Counted from the stretch's first letter, positions 47,088 through 61,435 are shown. The stretch: 64,000 nucleotides of DNA from Rubinisphaera margarita (GCF_022267515.1 NZ_JAKFGB010000019.1:124001-188000), one strand, 5' to 3'. The notes: generated by a model not told the origin, from the sequence alone. Program-made: numbers and translations.

Positions 47088-48431
47088 ATGCCCGACTGCG
47101 TTCAATTTTCCCGGCCGCTGCTGCTCGCTGCAAGCCTCGTTCTTCTGACAACGGAACTCGCCTCCGCGCAAGGCCCGGGACAGCGGCCTCCCTCGCCCGT
47201 CGTCGTGGCCGAAGTCGTCAAGCGGCCCGTTATCACCGGGCAGACCTTCATCGGCACGGTTACCCCGGTCAAGACAGCTTCGGTCGGCAGCGCGGTCGAT
47301 GGTCGCATCGCCGATTTTCCGGTCAACGAAGGGGACTTCGTCGAGAAGGGACAGCCGCTGGCTCAGTTGCTGACCGCGACGATTACCCTCGAACACGAAG
47401 CAGCCGTGCATGAGCTGAACCTGCGGGAAGAAGAACTCAAGGAGCTTGAAAACGGGTCTCGTCCGGAAGAAGTCCGGCGGGCACAGGCGGCGATGGCAGC
47501 TGCCAAGGCGTCGCGGGAATATCATCAGAAGAAACGCGACCGAGCCGACGAACTGTATGCCCGCAACGCAATCAACAACGACGAACTCCAGCTCGTGGTC
47601 GCCGAACAGATTCAGGCCGAACAGGAATATCTGCAGGCTGTCGAGAATTACGAACTGATCGCAGCCGGCCCGCGACAGGAACAGATCGCTCAGGCCCGGG
47701 CTCAGGTCGCCATTCGTCGGGCGATCGCGAATCGACTGGCCGATCAGATTGAAAAGCACACCATCCGGGCTCCGTTCGATGGCTTCATCTCCGCCGAACA
47801 CACGGAACTCGGCCAGTGGGTCAACCGGGGTGAACTTGTTGCCGATGTCCTCGCGCTCGGCGAGGTCGATGTCGAAAGCTACGTGCCTGAGCAGTACATC
47901 ACCTACATCCACAAAGGGCAGACCGTCAGCGTCGAAATCCCTGCCCTGCCCGATCAGCTCTTCACCGGCACGGTGGAAGTGATCATTCCCCAGGCCGACA
48001 CCCGCTCCCGCACTTTCCCGGTGAAGATCCGCGTGACCAATCACATTGAAGACAACGAGCCGTTGATCAAATCGGGCATGATGGCCCGCGTTTATCTGCC
48101 CACGGGCAAACGTCAGGAAACGCTGCTCGTGCCGAAGGACGCCGTGGTTCTGGGCGGCCCGCAGAAAATCGTCTACGCCATCACCCCCGGTGAGAAAGAG
48201 AAGCCGGCCAGTGTGCGTCCGGTGCCGGTGCAGACCGGTATTGCCGATGGGGCGCTGCTGCAGGTCACCGGCGAACTCAACCCGGGCGATCAGGTGGTCG
48301 TGCGAGGCAACGAACGTCTCCGTCCCGGCCAGCCGGTCGCCGTGGGAGAAGTTCTGCCGACCCCGCCGTCTTCGACGGACGGCTCGACGCCCGAGGCTTC
48401 GAAGGCCGAGGAACCGAACGCCGGTCAGTAG
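47088..48431 (+). CDS. RND efflux pump periplasmic adaptor (membrane fusion protein)
   Basis: The 447-residue exported protein has a signal peptide (RPLLLAASLVLLTTELASAQ), a lipoyl/beta-barrel base (VGSAVDGRIADFPVNEGDFV, IRAPFDGFISAEHTELGQWV), a helical hairpin of about 100 residues between the lipoyl halves, a beta-barrel (QTVSVEIPALPDQLFTGTVE) and a membrane-proximal domain (LLVPKDAVVLGGPQKIVYAI). It links the inner-membrane permease encoded 60 bp downstream to an outer-membrane channel not present in the window. The cargo is unknown. The C-terminus is a disordered, Pro/Ser-rich stretch. Confidence 0.92.
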   Translation: MPDCVQFSRPLLLAASLVLLTTELASAQGPGQRPPSPVVVAEVVKRPVITGQTFIGTVTPVKTASVGSAVDGRIADFPVNEGDFVEKGQPLAQLLTATITLEHEAAVHELNLREEELKELENGSRPEEVRRAQAAMAAAKASREYHQKKRDRADELYARNAINNDELQLVVAEQIQAEQEYLQAVENYELIAAGPRQEQIAQARAQVAIRRAIANRLADQIEKHTIRAPFDGFISAEHTELGQWVNRGELVADVLALGEVDVESYVPEQYITYIHKGQTVSVEIPALPDQLFTGTVEVIIPQADTRSRTFPVKIRVTNHIEDNEPLIKSGMMARVYLPTGKRQETLLVPKDAVVLGGPQKIVYAITPGEKEKPASVRPVPVQTGIADGALLQVTGELNPGDQVVVRGNERLRPGQPVAVGEVLPTPPSSTDGSTPEASKAEEPNAGQ

Positions 48432-48491
48432 ACGCAACAGATCCCCACGACTTACGAACGACACCAATTCTTTACGGACTAAGCAGACACC

Positions 48492-51400
48492 ATGGCGCTG
48501 ATTGAAGCTTTTATCCGCAACCCGATCAAAGTGATCGTGGGTGTTCTGCTGACGGCTCTGTTCGGCTTCGTCGCCCTCTCCCGGATGCCGATGCAGCTGA
48601 CCCCGGAAGTGAATCGTCCCACAATCACCGTAGAAACGAGCTGGCCGGGAGCCAGTCCGCAGGAGATCGAACGGGAAATCGTCGTCGAGCAGGAAGAGTA
48701 CCTCAAGAGCGTCGAAGGCATCGTCCGGCTGCTCTCTGAAAGTACCGACTCGAAAGGAACGATCACGCTCGAGTTCCAGGTCGGCACGAACATGGACGAA
48801 GCTCTGCTCAAGGTCAACTCGCGTCTGCAGCAGGTCCCCGACTATCCCGAAGACGCCGACCAGCCGGTCATCAGCACGTCGAACTCGTCCGACAGCCCGA
48901 TCGCCTGGTTCATTTTCAGCGTCCGTCAGCCAGCCGATGAAGATCTCGTCGCGTTCCAGCAGAAGCATCCGGAACTGAGCGAAGGGATCCAGCGGGTTCG
49001 CGATTCCCACAACGTCGGCCTGGCCATGCTGCGGCTGCGTCAGCTGGCCGAGCAGCATCCGGAAGTCAACGAGCTTCTCCCGCCCGAAGATCTCGACGTC
49101 ACGAAGCTGCGCCGGTTCGCCGAAGACGAAATCGAAGCCCGCTTCGAGCGTGTGCCCGGTGTCTCCCAGTCGAACGTGATCGGCGGTCTCGAAGAAGAGC
49201 TGCAGGTTATTGTCGATCCGGAGAAGCTGGCTTCAAGAAGCCTGACCATCCTCGATATCCGCCGGGTCCTCCGCGGCCAGAACGCCGACATCTCGGCTGG
49301 GGATTTCTGGGAAGGCAAACGTCGCTATGTCGTGCGGACGCTCAGTCAGTTCCGCAGCGTGGAAGACGTCGAGAAGCAGCTGCTGGCCGTGCGGGATGGG
49401 GCTCCGGTTTACGTTCGCGATGTGGCCGAGGTGCAGCTCGGTTACAAGAAGCCGGATGGACTGGTCCGTCGTTTCGGCGAATCGAGTATCGCCATCAACT
49501 GTATTCGCGAAACGGGCGCCAACGTGCTCGACATCATGGACGGCCTGCGGGAAGTGCGAGCCGATCTCGATGAGAACCTGCTCAAACCACGCGGTCTGCA
49601 GCTGATTCAGGTGTACGATGAAACCGAGTACATCTACTCCTCCATGAATCTCGTCCAGCAGAACATTTTCGTCGGGGGAGCCCTGACGATGGTGGTGCTG
49701 ATGCTGTTCCTGCATCTCAACCGCCGCACCCTGATGATGGCTCCCTTCATCCTCGTGAGTGCTCTGGCCGCCGCTTACCTCGATCCGTGGTTCTTTGCGA
49801 TCACGATGTCGCTGATTCTTCTAGCCGGCTTCTGGTACGCCCGGGGAGCCCTGATCGTCGGACTGGCGATTCCGACCAGTATCATCGGCACCTTCCTCGT
49901 ACTCGGCTCGCTGGGACGTTCGCTGAACGTGATCAGCCTGGCCGGTCTGGCGTTTGCCGTGGGAATGCTGGTCGATAATGCCGTGGTGGTGCTGGAGAAC
50001 ATTTTTCGGCACGCCCAGATGGGAAAGAGCCGCTTCGAAGCCGCCAAGATCGGCACCTACGAAGTGTGGGGAGCCGTGGTCGCTTCCACGCTGACAACCA
50101 TTGCCGTGTTCCTGCCGGTTGTCTTCGTGCAGGAAGAAGCCGGACAGCTGTTCCGCGATATCGCGCTGGCAATCAGTTCGGCTGTGGGGCTGTCTCTCAT
50201 TGTTTCGGTGACGTTGATTTCGACCTCCGCCGCCCGCCTGCTCAAGCAGCAGGAAGAAGGCGACAAGAACGCCGCTCTGCTGGAAGAGCCGGAAAAGACG
50301 ACCGGCGTGGTTGGACTCATCAATCGCGGCGGAAACCTCTTCACGCAAGTGATCGTCGGCTTCAACCGCTGGCTGCTGAGCAGCAAGCTCCTGCGACTGG
50401 CCATGATTCTGCTCATCGTCGGAGCTTCGGTCTTCGGCAGCTGGCTGCTCTGGCCAAAGGTCGATTATCTCCCGAACGGAAATCGCAACCTCGTCTTCGG
50501 CATCCTGCTTCCTCCGCCCGGCTACAACCACGAAGAACTGATGCGGATGGGCAAGACCGTCGAGACGGCCCTGCGACCTTACTGGGACGTCGATCCCGAC
50601 AGCCCGGAAGCCGAGCTGCTCCCCTTCCCCGCCATTGGTGACTTCTTCTTCGTGGCCCGGGGCCGCATGGTCTTCATGGGAATCCGTGCCCACGATCCGT
50701 TGCGAGCAGCCGAGTTGATCCCGCTGATTCAGAAAACCGGAATGGGAATTCCCGGCACCTTTGCCGTGGCGAAGCAGTCGAGCCTGTTCGAACAGGGGCT
50801 GACCGCCGGCCGGACAATTGAAGTCGATATCATTGGCCCCGATCTGGAGAAACTGATTCCCTTTGGCGGACAGGTTCTGGGGCAGACCATGGAATTGATT
50901 CCATCCGTTCAGGCCCGGCCGATTCCCAGCCTCGATTTGTCCAGCCCGGAGATTCATCTGAACCCACGGCTGATGCAGGCCGCGGAACTGGGGCTGACCA
51001 GTGAAGATATCGGCTACACCACGAATGCTCTGATAGATGGCGCCTACGCGGGCGACTACTTCCTGGGCGGCGACAAGATCGACCTGACCATCATCGGCGA
51101 GGAGCGGAATATTCAGGCGACCCAGGATGTTGCTGCTCTCCCGGTCGCGACTCCCACCGGCGAGCTCGTGCCCCTGTCGACCGTGGCCGATGTCGTGATG
51201 AGTAGCGGGCCGGAACAGGTCAACCACCGGGAACGTCAACGGGCGATTACGATCGAAGTCTCTCCGCCGCCCGAGATGGCCCTCGAAGACGCGATGAACA
51301 TCATCGAAACCAAGATCGTGCAGCCGATGTACGACTCCGGACAACTGGGCGACGGTTATCGCATCAACCTGAGTGGAACGGCCGACCGATTGCGGGAAAC

Positions 51401-51989
51401 GTGGATTTCGCTGCGGTTCAATGTGGCGCTCGCCCTGCTCATCACCTACCTGTTGATGGCCGCTCTGTTCGAGTCGTGGCTCTATCCGTTCGTGATTATT
51501 CTTGCCGTTCCGCTGGGAGCGGTCGGTGGAATTCTCGGCTTGAACCTGCTGAATCTGTTTGTCTTCCAGGCCCTCGATGTCCTGACGATGCTCGGCTTCG
51601 TCATCCTGATCGGAACGGTGGTCAATAACCCCATTCTGATTGTGCACCAGGCGCTGGAGTTGATCCGTACGGAGAACATGAGCCCGGCTGCCGCGATTCT
51701 CGAATCGGTCCGCACCCGTGTCCGTCCGATCTTCATGACCACGACAACGACGGTCCTCGGCCTGTTGCCACTGGTCCTCTTCCCGGGAGCAGGCAGCGAA
51801 CTTTATCGCGGACTGGGCAGCGTCGTTCTCGGCGGCCTGATCGTCTCGACCTTCGTCACGCTGATCCTCGTGCCAATGCTCTTCAGCCTCACCCTCGAAG
51901 CCCGCCAGGCTCTCGTCGGCTTCCTCTACGGAAAGAAGACGCCACCCCCCAGCCGCGAACCAGAACGCGAACTCGTCGAGATGACGTAG
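48492..51989 (+). CDS. RND-family efflux permease (AcrB/MexB-type)
   Basis: The 1165-residue inner-membrane transporter has twelve predicted helices in two repeats with two large periplasmic loops: RNPIKVIVGVLLTALFGFVA in the first helix, PRPTITVETSWPGASPQEIE-like porter segments, AVGMLVDNAVVVLENIFRHA with the family GxxxDNAxV motif, and RVRPIFMTTTTTVLGLLPLV. It uses the proton gradient to export substrates and would assemble with the adaptor gene upstream. An insertion near residues 145-200 (the FQQKHPELSEGIQRVRDSHN region) is longer than in AcrB. The substrate is not predictable. Confidence 0.92.
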   Translation: MALIEAFIRNPIKVIVGVLLTALFGFVALSRMPMQLTPEVNRPTITVETSWPGASPQEIEREIVVEQEEYLKSVEGIVRLLSESTDSKGTITLEFQVGTNMDEALLKVNSRLQQVPDYPEDADQPVISTSNSSDSPIAWFIFSVRQPADEDLVAFQQKHPELSEGIQRVRDSHNVGLAMLRLRQLAEQHPEVNELLPPEDLDVTKLRRFAEDEIEARFERVPGVSQSNVIGGLEEELQVIVDPEKLASRSLTILDIRRVLRGQNADISAGDFWEGKRRYVVRTLSQFRSVEDVEKQLLAVRDGAPVYVRDVAEVQLGYKKPDGLVRRFGESSIAINCIRETGANVLDIMDGLREVRADLDENLLKPRGLQLIQVYDETEYIYSSMNLVQQNIFVGGALTMVVLMLFLHLNRRTLMMAPFILVSALAAAYLDPWFFAITMSLILLAGFWYARGALIVGLAIPTSIIGTFLVLGSLGRSLNVISLAGLAFAVGMLVDNAVVVLENIFRHAQMGKSRFEAAKIGTYEVWGAVVASTLTTIAVFLPVVFVQEEAGQLFRDIALAISSAVGLSLIVSVTLISTSAARLLKQQEEGDKNAALLEEPEKTTGVVGLINRGGNLFTQVIVGFNRWLLSSKLLRLAMILLIVGASVFGSWLLWPKVDYLPNGNRNLVFGILLPPPGYNHEELMRMGKTVETALRPYWDVDPDSPEAELLPFPAIGDFFFVARGRMVFMGIRAHDPLRAAELIPLIQKTGMGIPGTFAVAKQSSLFEQGLTAGRTIEVDIIGPDLEKLIPFGGQVLGQTMELIPSVQARPIPSLDLSSPEIHLNPRLMQAAELGLTSEDIGYTTNALIDGAYAGDYFLGGDKIDLTIIGEERNIQATQDVAALPVATPTGELVPLSTVADVVMSSGPEQVNHRERQRAITIEVSPPPEMALEDAMNIIETKIVQPMYDSGQLGDGYRINLSGTADRLRETWISLRFNVALALLITYLLMAALFESWLYPFVIILAVPLGAVGGILGLNLLNLFVFQALDVLTMLGFVILIGTVVNNPILIVHQALELIRTENMSPAAAILESVRTRVRPIFMTTTTTVLGLLPLVLFPGAGSELYRGLGSVVLGGLIVSTFVTLILVPMLFSLTLEARQALVGFLYGKKTPPPSREPERELVEMT

Positions 51990-52002
51990 AGCAAGAACAA
52001 GC

Positions 52003-52112
52003 GGGTGGCCCCGACCGGAACACGATCGGGTGACGAAGTCACAAGAGGACACATCATGTGTGTTCTCTTCAGCGGACCGGGTGGCGTGTCGAGCAGGTCC
52101 TGATGATGGGGC
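52003..52112. repeat. Multi-hairpin repeat, copy 1
   Basis: The stretch carries CCCGACC/CGATCGGG, TGAC-GAA-GTCA, and an AGAGGACACAT/ATGTGTGTTCTCT hairpin, then the shared end AGCGGACCGGG. It is about 90 percent identical to 52329-52434. No gene is present from 51990 to 52502. Confidence 0.7.
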
Positions 52113-52138
52113 GGATCTCACGGTAACGAGAGTTCTAC

Positions 52139-52271
52139 AGGGTAGCCCCGGTTGCTCCGCTACCGGGGCCGACGCAGTCGGCAAGAGGTTTCAAAGCTCA
52201 TTGCGTACTGGGCGCGGGTGATAGACCTCTTGTGGCTCCGCCACCCCGGTTGAATCAACGGGGGCTACCCT
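52139..52271. mobile_element. MITE-like element with 16-bp terminal inverted repeats
   Basis: The ends AGGGTAGCCCCGGTTG (52139-52154) and CAACGGGGGCTACCCT (52256-52271) are reverse complements with one mismatch; the 133-bp body has no open frame. A partial copy of its right end lies at 10019-10056. It sits between the two multi-hairpin copies. No target duplication could be confirmed. Confidence 0.55.
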
Positions 52272-52328
52272 CAAAGTCATTCGTTCAAAACTCTCCGAGC
52301 TGTCGATCCCCATTCCTCGTCACCCAAA

Positions 52329-52484
52329 GGGTGGCCCGACCGGAACACGGTCGGGTGACGAAGTCACAAGAGGACGCATCCATGTGTGTTCTCTTCAGCG
52401 GACCGGGCGGCCTGTGGAGCAAGCCTTGATGTTGGCGCAGCTTCTTGTCGCTGCGCGACCCGGCCGAAATCGGCCGGGCCACCC
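52329..52484. repeat. Multi-hairpin repeat, copy 2 with extended 3' stem
   Basis: This copy repeats the first 106 bp of copy 1 and continues into CTTGTCGCTGCGCGACCC with a perfect 9-bp stem (CCCGGCCGA with TCGGCCGGG) and the end GGGCCACCCT. The last part belongs to the hairpin family found in the immunity array at 21-26 kb. It ends 19 bp before the DUF1501 stop codon. Confidence 0.7.
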
Positions 52485-52502
52485 TGTCACTCTCAGGGTC
52501 GA

Positions 52503-53948
52503 TTAAGCGATGATCTCGTGGATCGGTTCGACATGCTCGACACCGACGAGCTTCTGATCGAGCCCGCTGAAGAAGTAGCTGAGCCGGTTGGGATCGAGCC
52601 CCATCTGATGCAGAATCGTCGCGTGCAGGTTCTTCACGTGCAGCTCATTCTCCACCGCCCGGGCGCCGAGTTCGTCGGTCTTGCCGTAGGAGATGCCTCC
52701 CTTGATGCCGCCGCCGGCCATCCACATGGTAAAGCCGTATGCGTTGTGGTCGCGGCCAGATCCGTTGGCGTACTCGGCGGTCGGCTGCCGCCCGAATTCA
52801 CCGCCCCAGACGACGAGCGTGGAGTCGAGAAGTCCACGCTGCTTGAGGTCTTTCAGCAGGCCGGCGATTGGCAGATCCGTTTCCCCGGCGTGCAGGTTGT
52901 GATTCTTTTCGAGATCGCCATGGGCATCCCAGTTGGCGTCGTTGTGATTTCCACCGGAGTAGACCTGAATGAATCGCACGCCCCGTTCGACCAGCCGGCG
53001 GGCCAGCAGGCACTTGCTGCCGAAGTCTTTCGTTTCCGCGCGATCCATGCCGTACATCTGCTGCGTCGATTCCGATTCCTGAGCAAAGTCGACCGCTTCG
53101 GGAGCATGGATCTGCATGTTGTAAGCCAGCTCGTAGGACGCGATCCGGGCCGACAGCTCCGACTGATTCGGACGAGCCGCCAGATGCCGGCTGTTGGTCT
53201 CGTTGAGCGCATCCAGAATCTCGCGCTGCACCGGTTCAGGCATGCCATCCGGTCGATTCAAATCGAGAATGGGCGGCCCCTGCGAGTTGAGCACAGTGCC
53301 CTGATAGCTGGCCGGCATGAATCCGCTGGTCCAGTTCTTGGCTCCACTGATCGGCCCTCCCGTCGGGTCGAGCATGACGACATAACCAGGCAGATTCTTG
53401 TTGCTGGTCCCGAGCCCGTAGTTCAGCCAGGAGCCGAGTGTCGGACTGCCGCTGAGAATCTTTCCGGAGTTCATCATCAGCATGGCCGAACCGTGAATTG
53501 GCGAATCGGCTGTGAGTGAATGCAGAAACGCGATGTCGTCGACATGCTGGGCAACGTTTGGGAACAGATCGCTGACCCACTTGCCGCACTCGCCGTACTG
53601 GTTGAACTTCCAGCGCGGCTCGACAATCCGGCCTTCGTTCTTATGGCCACCGCGGCCGAACGTCTTCACGGCGACGGTCTTGCCATCCATCCCGTTCATC
53701 GATGGCTTGTAGTCGAACGTGTCGATGTGACTCGGACCGCCATACATGAAGAGGAAGATGACGTTCTTCGCCTTCGGCGTGTGATGCGGGCCCTGGTTCG
53801 GAACGTTCTCGGCAGCATTGGCCGACTTGCCGAAGAAGCCGTCTTCCCCGAGCAGCGACGCCAGCGCGACCGAGCCAAAACCGGCTCCCGCTTCCCACAC
53901 AAACTCGCGGCGGGTTCGTCCACAGAAATTTCGAGAATTCGACATCAT
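52503..53948 (-). CDS. DUF1501 family protein with Tat signal, paired with PSD1 gene
   Basis: The 481-residue product has a Tat signal (RTRREFVWEAGAGFGSVALA) and a DUF1501 domain: NVIFLFMYGGPSHIDTFDYK, FLHSLTADSPIHGSAMLMMN, SKCLLARRLVERGVRFIQVY, HNDANWDAHGDLEKNHN, LVVWGGEFGRQPTAE and GRDHNAYGFTMWMAGGGIKG. It follows the PSD1 gene at 54139-56565 on the same strand, the usual pairing for these families. Two adjacent ATG codons at 53948 and 53945 follow a GAGGA site; the first was taken, but the second has better spacing. Confidence 0.88.
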   Translation of the reverse strand: MMSNSRNFCGRTRREFVWEAGAGFGSVALASLLGEDGFFGKSANAAENVPNQGPHHTPKAKNVIFLFMYGGPSHIDTFDYKPSMNGMDGKTVAVKTFGRGGHKNEGRIVEPRWKFNQYGECGKWVSDLFPNVAQHVDDIAFLHSLTADSPIHGSAMLMMNSGKILSGSPTLGSWLNYGLGTSNKNLPGYVVMLDPTGGPISGAKNWTSGFMPASYQGTVLNSQGPPILDLNRPDGMPEPVQREILDALNETNSRHLAARPNQSELSARIASYELAYNMQIHAPEAVDFAQESESTQQMYGMDRAETKDFGSKCLLARRLVERGVRFIQVYSGGNHNDANWDAHGDLEKNHNLHAGETDLPIAGLLKDLKQRGLLDSTLVVWGGEFGRQPTAEYANGSGRDHNAYGFTMWMAGGGIKGGISYGKTDELGARAVENELHVKNLHATILHQMGLDPNRLSYFFSGLDQKLVGVEHVEPIHEIIA

Positions 53949-53970
53949 CTTTCCTCGGTTCATTCGTCTC

Positions 53971-54129
53971 GGGTGCCATGCCCACCCCTGCGTGGGCGTG
54001 CAACGCTGTTTGGTTCTCACTCTCGCAACTCGCGGGGGGACAGCCTACATTTCTTCGAACTGTTGATGACTTCGTCAGCTCCGTTCATGTCGCCTTCAGC
54101 ATGCCCACGCGAGCGTGGGCATGGCACCC
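53971..54129. mobile_element. MITE-like element bounded by 15-bp inverted repeats
   Basis: GGGTGCCATGCCCAC (53971-53985) and its exact complement GTGGGCATGGCACCC (54115-54129) enclose 129 bp without a gene. Each end also has a local palindrome (GCCCAC-GTGGGC near 53980-53998 and CATGCCCACGC-GCGTGGGCATG at 54100-54123). It fills most of the gap between the PSD1 stop and the DUF1501 start and so lies within the presumed operon. Confidence 0.6.
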
Positions 54130-54138
54130 CGTTATCGG

Positions 54139-56565
<2,427 letters not shown>

Positions 56566-56719
56566 CAGTTATCTGCTCCTGAGAGATTCGAGGAGGGATG
56601 AGCGGGGCGGACACGATTCGAGAGTCGCTCAACAAATCGGCAATGTTCGATTTAAGATCTTACGGCAGAAACGGCCCTGAAATCAATGAGATCTCGCCAA
56701 CTCCTCTTGAGATCTGTTG

Positions 56720-57313
56720 TCAGGAAGCCGTCGCCACGGTCGTCGATCTGCGGGACCAGCGGCCGCAGGTGACAATTCCGCCAATGAGCCCGCCCAGAAG
56801 CGCTATGAATTCTCGGATCAACGCAATGAAGGAATTTTCATGGGGGGCAATCGGAATCTGATCCTCGGTGAGGCCAACCCGCGGGAGGTCTTCCGGACCG
56901 ACGAAACCGAACCGGACCTTCTGGCCCTCCTCGTTGAATCCGACAAAGCGAATGCGGTCGCTATCCCGAGTTTTGTAGTAGAAGACGCCCTCACTTCGTC
57001 CCGAGTCGACAGGCATGAAGACTCCTTCGTAGAAGTCTTCAGCCAGACCATTCACATAGCCCCCAGTGGAGCCTGTGAAGTAGATCGGTACTGCGGTCAG
57101 CAGGTGGAAGCCAAAGTTCACCACGAAGAAGCCGAGCCAGAAAGAATGGCGCCAGTTCGAATTCCCCAGCACGCAGGCCAGCGCAATCAGCAGCAGAAGG
57201 AGCTGCGAAACGGCGACGATCCCCGCGACATCCTCGGAGGCGATCCCGAGCAGCACATACCCCCCAACGACCACCAGAACGGCGGCTACGACAGCAAGCA
57301 GCTTCGGGATCAT
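56720..57313 (-). CDS. Membrane protein of unknown function
   Basis: The 197-residue product has three N-terminal hydrophobic helices (LAVVAAVLVVVGGYVLLGIA, GIVAVSQLLLLLIALACVL, LGFFVVNFGFHLLTAVPIYF), a soluble loop of about 80 residues, and one more helix (FIALLGGLIGGIVTCG). No family is recognised. A GAGGAA site precedes ATG 57313, which suits the start. It follows the PSD1 gene divergent leader and precedes thrS on the same strand without sharing an operon. Confidence 0.6.
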   Translation of the reverse strand: MIPKLLAVVAAVLVVVGGYVLLGIASEDVAGIVAVSQLLLLLIALACVLGNSNWRHSFWLGFFVVNFGFHLLTAVPIYFTGSTGGYVNGLAEDFYEGVFMPVDSGRSEGVFYYKTRDSDRIRFVGFNEEGQKVRFGFVGPEDLPRVGLTEDQIPIAPHENSFIALIREFIALLGGLIGGIVTCGRWSRRSTTVATAS

Positions 57314-57401
57314 TCCTCGGCCCTTTCAAGAGCGAACGCGGTCCTCGACCTTCATTCACCCTAAACGGGTTGAGGAATGATTCAATGCGGATCCGAGCCG
57401 A

Positions 57402-59591
<2,190 letters not shown>

Positions 59592-59750
59592 TGCTTTTCG
59601 AATCATGCTGAAAAAATGAAGAGTCGCGGGCGGAGGGCGGCTCTTCACCAGGGGGCTGAAAACAGTTCGCGGCAGGGTAGCACAATTTGCGAAACGACGC
59701 ACGTATTATCAGTGTGACAGTCGGACCGGACTCCGGTTCCCTGATTCCAT

Positions 59751-59778
59751 AAAAAAAGCCGGGGATTTAACCCCGGCT
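59751..59778 (-). terminator. Rho-independent terminator of tig
   Basis: AGCCGGGG and CCCCGGCT form a perfect 8-bp stem with an ATTTAA loop; seven A residues on the plus strand give the T-run on the minus strand. It lies 22 bp beyond the trigger-factor stop. Confidence 0.92.
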
Positions 59779-59800
59779 CGTTTTCTGCTCTGCGGAAAAA

Positions 59801-61294
59801 CTACTCGTCTTCGCCGCCTTCGACATCCTGGGGAACATCGTTGATGTTCGACGTGATTGACCGGTTGACCGTCTCGACGCTTTCGTCGAGGAAGCTTTCC
59901 ATCGGTTCGTCTTCGAAGGTCGCCTTCGACAGAATGAAGTCGACGGCCTTACGCTCACGAATCTGAGCTTCGAGATTCTCGATCATTCCCGACTTGATCA
60001 GGCGGGCACGCAGCTTACGCGGGCTTTCACCCTGCTGCATGGCCATGTAGGTGATTTCCATCGAGATGTCTTCGTTGGTGCACTCGATGTCTTCTTTGGT
60101 CCCGATGCGATCCAGAACGAAGTGTTCCTTCAGAGCCTGCTGAGTGACCGAGAGGCTCTGCTGACGCAACTGGTTCTCGCGAGCCATGATCTGCTGACGA
60201 GAGAAGCCGGCCTGCTGCATTTCGAGGATTTCGCGACGCAGAGCGTTGTCAACGTGCTTGCGAACCAGACCTTCCGGAAGATCCCAGGAAGCCGACTCAG
60301 TGATCTTTTCCAGCACCTGCTCGCGGGTCTTCTGACGCTGCTCGTAGGAAACCTGACGGGTCAGCGAATCCTTCAGCAGTTCGTCCAGCTTTTCTTTGCT
60401 TTCGGCACCAATGCGTTCGAGCATGGCGTCGTCGAGTTCCGGAAGTTCCATCCGTTTGACATCGAGGACGGTGAACTTGGCATGGACGGTTTCGTCCCGC
60501 ATTTCGACGTCGGTTGCTTCGCGGGAGATCTTCAGATCAATCTCGCGGACGTCGTCGGCTTTGGCACCGACCATTAGTTCTTCAAAGCCATCGACTTCGG
60601 CGTCCCAGAAGCTGAGCTTCGGACGTACGCGAAGGGTGATCTCATCAAACTCGCGGATCACTTCGCCGTTGTGCGTGAATTCGACGTTGCAGACGACGTA
60701 ATCACCCGCTTCGACGGCTCCATCGTAAGGAACGACCTGACCGAAGCCGGCGAGATATCGTTCGCGAGCCTGAGCGACGTCTTCCTCGCTGATCTCACGG
60801 ACCGGGCGACGAATGGTGACATTGCTGTATTCAGGCAGCTCGAAAACAGGACGAACTTCGACTTCGAATTCGTAATCGAAGTCACCGGATTCCGGCACTT
60901 CGAGATTTTCGACATCGAGTTCCGGCTCGTTGATCGGATCGAGATCATGCTCTTCCGAAACCTGCTCCAGACTCTGCAGGAGCAGCTTCTGCTTCAGCTG
61001 ATCGGAAATTTCCTTGCGGAAACGCTTCGCGAGCAGCTTCTCGGGAACCTTTCCGGCACGGAAACCAGGCACAGCGGTGCCGCGGCTCAGATCTGCAACC
61101 GTTTCTTCACGCAATTGCTGAATATCAGCTTCAGAAACCGTGACAGAAATATGTTTCTTGCAGGGCCCTACGTCCTTGATGTCGACCTTCAGGTTCAGCC
61201 CAGCGTTCTCTTCAGCTACTGCTACGTCTTCCGCCACGACCGACAACTCCCGTTCCTTGCCTGTACTGCTGCCCGCAATGTTGAGCAGTCCCAT
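59801..61294 (-). CDS. tig: Trigger factor (ribosome-associated chaperone, FKBP-type)
   Basis: Trigger factor binds nascent chains at the ribosome exit. The 497-residue protein has the ribosome-binding domain (KHISVTVSEADIQQLREETV, VPGFRAGKVPEKLLAKRF with the GFRxGxxP signature), a PPIase-like middle (YDGAVEAGDYVVCNVEFTHN, FDEITLRVRPKLSFWDAEVD) and the long C-terminal helical domain. An N-terminal extension of about 35 residues is not seen in most family members, and an acidic tail (DVEGGEDE) ends it. The tRNA-Gly gene begins 17 bp upstream on the same strand, with a shared promoter. Confidence 0.92.
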   Translation of the reverse strand: MGLLNIAGSSTGKERELSVVAEDVAVAEENAGLNLKVDIKDVGPCKKHISVTVSEADIQQLREETVADLSRGTAVPGFRAGKVPEKLLAKRFRKEISDQLKQKLLLQSLEQVSEEHDLDPINEPELDVENLEVPESGDFDYEFEVEVRPVFELPEYSNVTIRRPVREISEEDVAQARERYLAGFGQVVPYDGAVEAGDYVVCNVEFTHNGEVIREFDEITLRVRPKLSFWDAEVDGFEELMVGAKADDVREIDLKISREATDVEMRDETVHAKFTVLDVKRMELPELDDAMLERIGAESKEKLDELLKDSLTRQVSYEQRQKTREQVLEKITESASWDLPEGLVRKHVDNALRREILEMQQAGFSRQQIMARENQLRQQSLSVTQQALKEHFVLDRIGTKEDIECTNEDISMEITYMAMQQGESPRKLRARLIKSGMIENLEAQIRERKAVDFILSKATFEDEPMESFLDESVETVNRSITSNINDVPQDVEGGEDE

Positions 61295-61298
61295 GAAG

Positions 61299-61382
<84 letters not shown>

Positions 61383-61407
61383 AATGAGATTCAGATTGAG
61401 ACGCGAG

Positions 61408-61435
61408 ATTATAACGGCGGTCATTTTCATTGCAA
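61408..61435 (-). promoter_or_regulatory. Sigma70-type promoter of tRNA-Gly (and tig)
   Basis: On the minus strand TTGCAA (61430-61435) and a perfect TATAAT (61408-61413) are 16 bp apart, and the -10 lies 26 bp from the tRNA 5' end. This is the best canonical promoter in the window. Confidence 0.75.

Noticed and set aside
47049..49058. Long minus-strand open frame across the RND genes
   Set aside because: It is antisense to the adaptor and permease, which have full family motifs. The same applies to 49821-52184.
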